Below, piece by piece: positions 1 through 5,987 of a stretch of DNA of 9,802 nt. The notes beneath the pieces are model-generated. The model had not been told where the DNA came from and ran no database searches. It was given only the letters and a program-made list of their open reading frames with translations. The DNA comes from an uncultured Clostridia bacterium. GTDB taxonomy: Bacteria > Bacillota > Clostridia > Oscillospirales > CAG-272. Position 1 is the first letter of the stretch. Each line of letters begins with the position of its first letter. The translations under genes and the position numbers were made by a program. Location of the stretch: assembly GCA_937934385.1 (NCBI GenBank), contig CALGZV010000262.1, positions 1-9,802 on the forward strand, given 5' to 3'.

Positions 1-446
1 CCTATAACATTTGATGCGGATACTACTGTACAAGCACCCCAGGCGTCGTAGCTGTATCTTGCAACTTCTTTTGCGTCCTTATCGACAATTGCGATGATAT
101 CTCCCTGGAGATTCTTTCTGAAGTAGTACGGTACATTATTGTAGATAATACCGCAGATACTGTCCTCATTATCGTACATAGGAACAAGTGTAGTATTTCC
201 GTACGTTTCGCGGAGTATCTTTGTTCCTTCAAGGGTATAGGTATGTTTTACACCGTTGTTGGTTTTGCTTGTTCTGATTCCGTTTGCGTTATAGGTATAG
301 CTTAAGTTACCGAATGACTTGAGCTGTCTGCCTTTTTCCCATGTGAGAGTGTGGCCGAGATATGAGGTCGGGTTGCCCTGCTTATCGTAGGAGATTGTCT
401 CATCTCCGACCTTTGTCAGCAGGTCTTTCCATATGCATTCATTCAA
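1..446 (-). CDS. Third orphan rhs core fragment, 3' partial at the left edge
   Basis: The frame reads from TTG 446 (overlapping the immunity stop at 439-441) through the shared core, beginning NECIWKDLLTKVGDE and continuing into the YD-type region, and runs off the left edge before the RYYDP-type boundary. It matches the start of the CT2 orphan at 4457-4902 throughout its visible length. Its toxin tip is therefore not visible: it could be another CT2 if the duplication continues, or a third tip. As with the other orphans there is no in-frame ATG and no convincing ribosome site, so it is probably a silent cassette. Confidence 0.65.
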   Translation of the reverse strand, partial: MNECIWKDLLTKVGDETISYDKQGNPTSYLGHTLTWEKGRQLKSFGNLSYTYNANGIRTSKTNNGVKHTYTLEGTKILRETYGNTTLVPMYDNEDSICGIIYNNVPYYFRKNLQGDIIAIVDKDAKEVARYSYDAWGACTVVSASNVI

Positions 447-1473
447 TAATTGAATATATTTTTACTCCACTCCAAGTAGATATAACAATTTTATTCGGAG
501 ATATTTCCATAATATTTTGTACACCATAATCTATTTGTTTATTAGCTAAAATAGATTTAGTTTCAGCATCTACAATATATATTTCTGAATGTGTTCCGAC
601 ATAATATTTTTTTCGGTCATATGAAAGACAAATTTTATATATACCGTCATTAGTGGATACATTCTCCAGTCCAAGTGCGGTTGATAAATTGGTCAGTTCG
701 TCAAAGTCTTCACGTTTAATATTTAAGTCTTTAAATAAATCAGAAAATGAAGTTGTAATCTTTTTTGAAACAGGAAGTGACAAATATTCAATAACCTTAC
801 CATTTAAATCACAGCGAAATGTATTTGAAAAATTATACATAATTACAGTATTTGTAGCAGCTTCATATTCGGCATAATATATACCATCATTGCAAATATC
901 TATATTACAAATAGAAAATTTTTCAAAAGATGTACCGTCAAACCAAATCATATCCCAACAGTCTATTTGATCGAGTTCAGATTTTTTTCGATCAAGTCCT
1001 ATTAGTAGATATTTATTGAGTTCTTTTACAGGCTCAATACTATTAATATAGTATTTTTCGAAAATCATATCCTCAAACAACATATTATCTGTCAAACTAT
1101 AGCAACGTAATGCAGAATCTGATGCTTTTCTATCACTTAGAGCAAGATATATCAATTTGCTGTCAAATGACCAACATCCCCTACCCTCCAGATTACCGTT
1201 ATACTTGCCTCTGATAGTATATTTTTTATATGAAAAGTCGTTTAAATCAACAAGATAAAATATGTTACTATTTGAAATAAGAAGTAATTTTGTTTCATCC
1301 GGAGAAATACGCGCATGATAAATATATGATAATTTTTCTACTGTATTAAGTAAATTAAGTTCTCTATCACATATAAATGCTCGTTGCCCTGTACAAAATA
1401 CACTGTACTTTTGGGAAAAACAAAAGTCTTTTGCATATTTTAAAAAATCATATTTCAGTTGTTTGAACTTCAT
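439..1473 (-). CDS. Beta-propeller-like protein, candidate CT1 immunity (second identical copy)
   Basis: The same 344 residues as the gene at 4895-5929, with the same propeller-like motifs (residues ~56-76, ~283-302, ~324-340) and the same upstream hairpin; no base differences were noticed. It follows the orphan CT1 tip at the same 58-base distance, so the whole tip-hairpin-immunity unit was duplicated together. Unlike the first copy it would be read from the local promoter at 2689-2717 rather than from the distant rhs promoter. If the main gene lost CT1 by recombination, this copy would still protect the cell. Its stop overlaps the TTG of the next orphan rhs fragment by 8 bases, as in the other copy. 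Confidence 0.85.
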   Translation of the reverse strand: MKFKQLKYDFLKYAKDFCFSQKYSVFCTGQRAFICDRELNLLNTVEKLSYIYHARISPDETKLLLISNSNIFYLVDLNDFSYKKYTIRGKYNGNLEGRGCWSFDSKLIYLALSDRKASDSALRCYSLTDNMLFEDMIFEKYYINSIEPVKELNKYLLIGLDRKKSELDQIDCWDMIWFDGTSFEKFSICNIDICNDGIYYAEYEAATNTVIMYNFSNTFRCDLNGKVIEYLSLPVSKKITTSFSDLFKDLNIKREDFDELTNLSTALGLENVSTNDGIYKICLSYDRKKYYVGTHSEIYIVDAETKSILANKQIDYGVQNIMEISPNKIVISTWSGVKIYSIIE

Positions 1474-1484
1474 CTTGCTGTAAC

Positions 1485-1513
1485 CTTCCCGGAATATAAA
1501 TTATTCCGGGAAG
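1485..1513 (-). promoter_or_regulatory. Perfect 12-bp hairpin between CT1 and immunity gene
   Basis: Arms CTTCCCGGAATA and TATTCCGGGAAG pair perfectly around a 5-base loop (1497-1501). On the minus-strand transcript it lies 18 bases after the CT1 stop, and its 3' arm includes most of the GGGAAGG ribosome site of the propeller gene. No T-run follows on the minus strand, so it is not a standard terminator; RBS masking, mRNA processing or protection are possible. Confidence 0.7.
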
Positions 1514-1531
1514 TCCTTTCTATTAATTACT

Positions 1532-2674
1532 TTATACTATGCAACTTGCAGCTTTTAAGAATGTTCCTATCATTGTCAATCCTGCAATAATAGCATATTT
1601 TCTATCATTTTTAGTTCTCTTAGTAGCTGCACAGGCGCGAAGAACCATATCAACAGCAGCAATATAAGCATTTGTATGAAGATGTCTATGCAATGTATTT
1701 TTAATACTTACAAGATTACTGGGGTGCTGTACAGTCAACCCATTATCCATAAGTAGCTTTTGTGTCAAAAAGGCTCTAGTATCAGCTTGAGCGACAATAT
1801 GATGAACTTCATTATTATTATATTTTCTGCCTTTTCTTGCTTTATCAATTACGTCAGAAATTACATTAGCTAAATATCCAATACCATTTACTGCCAACAT
1901 AATTATCGATGTTATTAATTGATTTACTAAACTTCTAAATTTGTAATCGAAAAAATATAGAAATGTAAATGTAAAAAGTGCCAAAATCGCAACAAGTGTA
2001 CTAAGTGAAATAGTTATTGCAAAGTATCCGATATTGTCTATATAATTTGGAGAACTGTTATAACAATAAGTGTATAAATTGTTTTCTATTGAATTTGATG
2101 CTTTGCCGATAAAATCTATACTATCCGCATTAATAAACCTACCGACAGCGGGATCGTAGTATCTGCTGTTGAGGTAATATAGCTTATTCTCAATATCGTA
2201 GTAATAACCTCTGTAACGGAACGGATTTGCATAACCTATAACATTTGATGCGGATACTACTGTACAAGCACCCCAGGCGTCGTAGCTGTATCTTGCAACT
2301 TCTTTTGCGTCCTTATCGACAATTGCGATGATATCTCCCTGGAGATTCTTTCTGAAGTAGTACGGTACATTATTGTAGATAATACCGCAGATACTGTCCT
2401 CATTATCGTACATAGGAACAAGTGTAGTATTTCCGTACGTTTCGCGGAGTATCTTTGTTCCTTCAAGGGTATAGGTATGTTTTACACCGTTGTTGGTTTT
2501 GCTTGTTCTGATTCCGTTTGCGTTATAGGTATAGCTTAAGTTACCGAATGACTTGAGCTGTCTGCCTTTTTCCCATGTGAGAGTGTGGCCGAGATATGAG
2601 GTCGGGTTGCCCTGCTTATCGTAGGAGATCGTATCGTCTCCGACCTTTGTCAGCAGGTCTACATATACGGGCAA
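1532..2674 (-). CDS. Orphan rhs fragment carrying a second CT1 nuclease tip
   Basis: A 380-residue fragment: core residues ~6-170, boundary RYYDPAVGRF at 171-180, membrane segments ~217-241 and ~253-275, and the AHH-like nuclease with VHH at 290-292, N320 and H329/H331/H333. Apart from the first few codons and one E-to-D change (KVGDD here, KVGDE in the main gene) it is identical to the end of the main gene. No signal peptide or shaft is present. The start is assigned to TTG 2674 because the frame is closed by TGA at 2696-2698 and no in-frame ATG exists; the ribosome site is poor. A strong promoter lies immediately upstream, predicted to start transcription only about 8 bases before the TTG, so translation would be leaderless or absent. 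It may be a silent donor, or its transcript may serve mainly to express the immunity gene behind it. Confidence 0.75.
   Translation of the reverse strand: MPVYVDLLTKVGDDTISYDKQGNPTSYLGHTLTWEKGRQLKSFGNLSYTYNANGIRTSKTNNGVKHTYTLEGTKILRETYGNTTLVPMYDNEDSICGIIYNNVPYYFRKNLQGDIIAIVDKDAKEVARYSYDAWGACTVVSASNVIGYANPFRYRGYYYDIENKLYYLNSRYYDPAVGRFINADSIDFIGKASNSIENNLYTYCYNSSPNYIDNIGYFAITISLSTLVAILALFTFTFLYFFDYKFRSLVNQLITSIIMLAVNGIGYLANVISDVIDKARKGRKYNNNEVHHIVAQADTRAFLTQKLLMDNGLTVQHPSNLVSIKNTLHRHLHTNAYIAAVDMVLRACAATKRTKNDRKYAIIAGLTMIGTFLKAASCIV
2175..2660 (-). repeat. Rhs core homology block in the CT1 orphan
   Basis: Same block as in the main gene, 4456 bases to its left. Right of 2660 homology ends abruptly and a promoter-bearing noncoding segment begins, which marks the cassette breakpoint. 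Confidence 0.9.
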
Positions 2675-2688
2675 ATTTCTTACATATA

Positions 2689-2717
2689 AGTATACTCAAA
2701 TTATGATAGTATGTCAA
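2689..2717 (-). promoter_or_regulatory. Near-consensus sigma-A type promoter upstream of the CT1 orphan
   Basis: On the minus strand TTGACA (2712-2717) and TATACT (2689-2694) are separated by exactly 17 bases. Transcription would start near 2682, about 8 bases before the TTG of the orphan rhs. It follows the terminator at 2803-2836, so it opens a new transcription unit covering CT1 and the second propeller gene. Confidence 0.75.
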
Positions 2718-2802
2718 GTGTGTTGCCCGGTAGGTTGCAGATACAGCTATCAATTTTGTTTTTAGGGTTATTAAAAGAATTCTAATGTTTTGGATTATAA
2801 GA

Positions 2803-2836
2803 AAACATCCGCATACAGAAACGTATGCGAATGTTT
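2803..2836 (-). terminator. Rho-independent terminator after the lipoprotein gene
   Basis: Two 14-base arms (2803-2816 and 2823-2836) enclose a 6-base loop. On the minus-strand RNA the single non-Watson-Crick position is a G-U wobble, whereas on the plus strand it would be an A-C mismatch, which fixes the direction. The minus-strand 3' side continues GTTTTCTTATAAT, a T-rich tail. It lies 60 bases beyond the lipoprotein stop. Confidence 0.8.
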
Positions 2837-2895
2837 GAGTATTATTTTACAATACAAAAAATGTAATTACTATCTACTTATTTTAAGTATAATCT

Positions 2896-3612
2896 CTAAT
2901 CAAAATCATAATAATCGCTTACATCGCCAAGCCATGTATTTTGTATACCTATATTTATACCGACTGTTTTTTTACCATCTCCGCCATATCCACATGATAT
3001 TTGACCGGAATCCGGAGTATATGAATTATGGTATACATTAATATCATCTTCTGCTTTTATTATATAAAGTGATCTTATTCCGATATTTGTTGGATTATTA
3101 GTATCTTTTGATACCCATTCAATTGATAAGCGATAGTTGCCGGATTTAGTATATACCTCAAATCCTACATCATATATTTTTATTTCATCGGTTTCATTAA
3201 CAGATGGACCACGGCTCATGGTAACATCTTCAAAATCGCCGCTAAAAGAACCATCATAGTATTCTAGCAATTCACTTACAGATGATTCAAATGAATCTGC
3301 TTGATGTCTCGCAGAATCCGAAAACAATGAACTAACAGTATCTGCATTTCTGCTCTCTATTGCATTCAATAATTCTTCAAGTTTTTCTTTAGAATCTCGA
3401 TCATTATTAAACATTTCAGTATCGTGTTTAATTGTTTCTGTTATTATACTTATATCATGTTCAACTATTGCGTAATAGGCCAAACTTGTCATTTTTAAAA
3501 CTGTCATTCCGCCTATTGCAATACCTTTTCCAATGTTTTCTACCAAAGAACAAGAGTTTAAAATTATCATACTCATTACCAAAATAATAGATGTAATTAC
3601 TTTTTTTTTCAT
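2896..3612 (-). CDS. Lipoprotein (DUF5104-like), candidate immunity for CT2
   Basis: A 238-residue protein with a classic lipoprotein signal: MKKK positive start, hydrophobic stretch ~5-18, lipobox LNSC with the lipidated Cys at 21. It should be anchored on the outer face of the membrane. The mature region ~75-185 (LNAIESRNADTVSSLFS, then LLEYYDGSFSGDF, then NPTNIGIRSLYII) matches the pattern I recall for DUF5104, a family of clostridial putative lipoproteins. The ATG at 3612 has an ideal AAGGAG (3621-3626) with an 8-base spacer, much better than any start of the rhs orphans nearby, so it is likely well translated. It sits 15 bases after the CT2 stop and is followed by a terminator, ending this transcription unit. 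A role as CT2 immunity is inferred from position; an outward-facing immunity protein would imply that CT2 acts at or outside the membrane. Confidence 0.85.
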   Translation of the reverse strand: MKKKVITSIILVMSMIILNSCSLVENIGKGIAIGGMTVLKMTSLAYYAIVEHDISIITETIKHDTEMFNNDRDSKEKLEELLNAIESRNADTVSSLFSDSARHQADSFESSVSELLEYYDGSFSGDFEDVTMSRGPSVNETDEIKIYDVGFEVYTKSGNYRLSIEWVSKDTNNPTNIGIRSLYIIKAEDDINVYHNSYTPDSGQISCGYGGDGKKTVGINIGIQNTWLGDVSDYYDFD

Positions 3613-3627
3613 ATCTAATACTCCTTT

Positions 3628-4902
3628 TTAAAATACAAGTCGTGCCTTAGGCGTTTTATTATAACATGGCGGAAAAGTATATGTCCATTTGTCAGCTTTA
3701 GGACCTTCTTTAAATTTTTTATACATGTTTTTATCATCGAAGGTAACCGTATATGTTGCTTGTAGCTCATCTGCTGATACATATAAATATTTAGGATTAA
3801 ATCCGGTTATCCACCATGTACGTTCATAATGTGAGATTATTTGTTTACCGTTATACTTTAATTCCAACGTCATAAACATTGAAAGATTGGTATCAACAAA
3901 CCAATGGTATGGACCGCCATAATATATTCCTAATTCAGCTCCGGCACCTAAATTTACATAGCTGCCTTTCCAAACCCCAAAAATATAATTTTTGTTATTA
4001 TAATTAAACGGGAATTTATCTTTGGCCATACTTGTACCGATGTCAAATGCAATATCATAAAGGTCATTATAACCAAAATATTGCTGCCAACAATCTTTAC
4101 TTGCATGATATGTACCGTTTTTCTCATACATGTCTAATACTTTTGCGCCTAATCCTGCGGTATCAATGCCTAAAGTCAGAAAGAACTCATTTGTTTGGTT
4201 TAATGTATTCCTAACGATCCATTTGAATCCATTTTCAATAATTGTCCAAAACAATCCACCCTTATCATAACGGTTAATTGGACAATTTCCGCAATAAGAA
4301 TATAAATCGTATGTTGAAATATCATTATTAACTCCTATATATTTATCGGTATTCAAAAAACGACCTATATTGGGATTATAATAACGATTGTTCAAATAAT
4401 ATAGATTATTCTCAATATCGTAGTAATAACCTCTGTAACGGAACGGATTTGCATACCCTATAACATTTGATGCGGATACTACTGTACAAGCACCCCAGGC
4501 GTCGTAGCTGTATCTTGCAACTTCTTTTGCGTCCTTATCGACAATTGCGATGATATCTCCCTGGAGATTCTTTCTGAAGTAGTACGGTACATTATTGTAG
4601 ATAATACCGCAGATACTGTCCTCATTATCGTACATAGGAACAAGTGTAGTATTTCCGTACGTTTCGCGGAGTATCTTTGTTCCTTCAAGGGTATAGGTAT
4701 GTTTTACACCGTTGTTGGTTTTGCTTGTTCTGATTCCGTTTGCGTTATAGGTATAGCTTAAGTTACCGAATGACTTGAGCTGTCTGCCTTTTTCCCATGT
4801 GAGAGTGTGGCCGAGATATGAGGTCGGGTTGCCCTGCTTATCGTAGGAGATTGTCTCATCTCCGACCTTTGTCAGCAGGTCTTTCCATATGCATTCATTC
4901 AA
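3628..4902 (-). CDS. Orphan rhs fragment with alternate tip CT2 (DUF4474-like)
   Basis: An rhs fragment lacking the export and shaft regions. Residues ~6-170 (from WKDLLTKVGDE) are the same core as the end of the main gene; the boundary RYYNPNIGRF (173-182) leads into an unrelated tip of about 240 residues. From ~283 to ~394 the tip (DIAFDIGTSM, NYIFGVWKGSYVNLGAGAELGIYY, WWITGFNP, YTVTFDD) resembles the DUF4474 family of clostridial Rhs-associated proteins, recalled from family patterns and not searched. No catalytic motif is evident, so its activity is unknown. The only in-frame start is TTG at 4902, overlapping the preceding immunity stop; ATGs nearby are out of frame and no good ribosome site is seen. 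This fits a silent donor cassette, or one weakly translated by coupling. The stop is 15 bases before the lipoprotein start. Confidence 0.8.
   Translation of the reverse strand: MNECIWKDLLTKVGDETISYDKQGNPTSYLGHTLTWEKGRQLKSFGNLSYTYNANGIRTSKTNNGVKHTYTLEGTKILRETYGNTTLVPMYDNEDSICGIIYNNVPYYFRKNLQGDIIAIVDKDAKEVARYSYDAWGACTVVSASNVIGYANPFRYRGYYYDIENNLYYLNNRYYNPNIGRFLNTDKYIGVNNDISTYDLYSYCGNCPINRYDKGGLFWTIIENGFKWIVRNTLNQTNEFFLTLGIDTAGLGAKVLDMYEKNGTYHASKDCWQQYFGYNDLYDIAFDIGTSMAKDKFPFNYNNKNYIFGVWKGSYVNLGAGAELGIYYGGPYHWFVDTNLSMFMTLELKYNGKQIISHYERTWWITGFNPKYLYVSADELQATYTVTFDDKNMYKKFKEGPKADKWTYTFPPCYNKTPKARLVF
4397..4884 (-). repeat. Rhs core homology block in the CT2 orphan
   Basis: Same block as in the main gene, 2234 bases to its left. 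Differences noticed are a C at 4456 (A in the two CT1 copies) and synonymous changes near the right end (GATTGTCTC against GATCGTTTC). Left of ~4397 the sequence diverges into the CT2 boundary. Confidence 0.9.
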
Positions 4903-5929
4903 TAATTGAATATATTTTTACTCCACTCCAAGTAGATATAACAATTTTATTCGGAGATATTTCCATAATATTTTGTACACCATAATCTATTTGTTTATTA
5001 GCTAAAATAGATTTAGTTTCAGCATCTACAATATATATTTCTGAATGTGTTCCGACATAATATTTTTTTCGGTCATATGAAAGACAAATTTTATATATAC
5101 CGTCATTAGTGGATACATTCTCCAGTCCAAGTGCGGTTGATAAATTGGTCAGTTCGTCAAAGTCTTCACGTTTAATATTTAAGTCTTTAAATAAATCAGA
5201 AAATGAAGTTGTAATCTTTTTTGAAACAGGAAGTGACAAATATTCAATAACCTTACCATTTAAATCACAGCGAAATGTATTTGAAAAATTATACATAATT
5301 ACAGTATTTGTAGCAGCTTCATATTCGGCATAATATATACCATCATTGCAAATATCTATATTACAAATAGAAAATTTTTCAAAAGATGTACCGTCAAACC
5401 AAATCATATCCCAACAGTCTATTTGATCGAGTTCAGATTTTTTTCGATCAAGTCCTATTAGTAGATATTTATTGAGTTCTTTTACAGGCTCAATACTATT
5501 AATATAGTATTTTTCGAAAATCATATCCTCAAACAACATATTATCTGTCAAACTATAGCAACGTAATGCAGAATCTGATGCTTTTCTATCACTTAGAGCA
5601 AGATATATCAATTTGCTGTCAAATGACCAACATCCCCTACCCTCCAGATTACCGTTATACTTGCCTCTGATAGTATATTTTTTATATGAAAAGTCGTTTA
5701 AATCAACAAGATAAAATATGTTACTATTTGAAATAAGAAGTAATTTTGTTTCATCCGGAGAAATACGCGCATGATAAATATATGATAATTTTTCTACTGT
5801 ATTAAGTAAATTAAGTTCTCTATCACATATAAATGCTCGTTGCCCTGTACAAAATACACTGTACTTTTGGGAAAAACAAAAGTCTTTTGCATATTTTAAA
5901 AAATCATATTTCAGTTGTTTGAACTTCAT
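4895..5929 (-). CDS. Beta-propeller-like protein, candidate immunity for the CT1 nuclease (copy adjacent to the main rhs)
   Basis: A 344-residue protein without signal peptide or membrane segment, so probably cytoplasmic. Blade-like motifs recur: ISPDETKLLLISNSNIFYLVD (~56-76), WSFDSKLIYLALSD (~101-114), LSYDRKKYYVGTHSEIYIVD (~283-302) and ISPNKIVISTWSGVKIY (~324-340). Each has the S/P-D-x-K turn followed by a strand ending near a WD-like position, which suggests a divergent WD40/YncE-type propeller. I do not recognise a named immunity family. Immunity is inferred from position: it follows the nuclease tip by 58 bases, and the same tip-gene pair is duplicated intact at the left. The start ATG at 5929 is preceded by a weak GGGAAGG ribosome site about 10 bases upstream, part of which lies in a strong hairpin. 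Its stop overlaps the TTG of the next orphan by 8 bases. It is strongly AT-rich relative to the rhs core, as expected for an acquired cassette. Confidence 0.85.
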   Translation of the reverse strand: MKFKQLKYDFLKYAKDFCFSQKYSVFCTGQRAFICDRELNLLNTVEKLSYIYHARISPDETKLLLISNSNIFYLVDLNDFSYKKYTIRGKYNGNLEGRGCWSFDSKLIYLALSDRKASDSALRCYSLTDNMLFEDMIFEKYYINSIEPVKELNKYLLIGLDRKKSELDQIDCWDMIWFDGTSFEKFSICNIDICNDGIYYAEYEAATNTVIMYNFSNTFRCDLNGKVIEYLSLPVSKKITTSFSDLFKDLNIKREDFDELTNLSTALGLENVSTNDGIYKICLSYDRKKYYVGTHSEIYIVDAETKSILANKQIDYGVQNIMEISPNKIVISTWSGVKIYSIIE

Positions 5930-5940
5930 CTTGCTGTAAC

Positions 5941-5969
5941 CTTCCCGGAATATAAATTATTCCGGGAAG
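5941..5969 (-). promoter_or_regulatory. Perfect 12-bp hairpin between main-gene CT1 and immunity gene (second copy)
   Basis: Identical to the hairpin at 1485-1513, shifted by 4456. It sits between the main rhs stop and the propeller start at 5929 and overlaps the ribosome site of that gene. Confidence 0.7.
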
Positions 5970-5987
5970 TCCTTTCTATTAATTACT

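Larger units (their letters stand above)
1..2660. repeat. Long direct repeat, left copy
   Basis: This stretch matches 4457-7116 at a constant offset of 4456 with no length change. It contains orphan core, propeller gene, hairpin, CT1 tip and core block. The only mismatches noticed are at 2633 and 2636 near its right end; the match stops at 2660, where this copy turns into the promoter region. The left limit is outside the window. Confidence 0.95.

Noticed and set aside
23..232. Minus-strand 69-residue frame repeated also at 2257, 4479 and 6713
   Set aside because: It is an alternative frame of the rhs core block; its four copies only reflect the repeated block.
653..877. Plus-strand 74-residue frame (also 5109-5333)
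   Set aside because: Antisense to the propeller gene, with no ribosome site or family signal.
1485..1513. Reading the hairpin as a rho-independent terminator
   Set aside because: No T-run follows on the minus strand, and the plus strand carries no supported gene that would need one.
2790..3041. Plus-strand 83-residue frame
   Set aside because: It runs through the terminator and antisense to the lipoprotein end; its composition is not protein-like.
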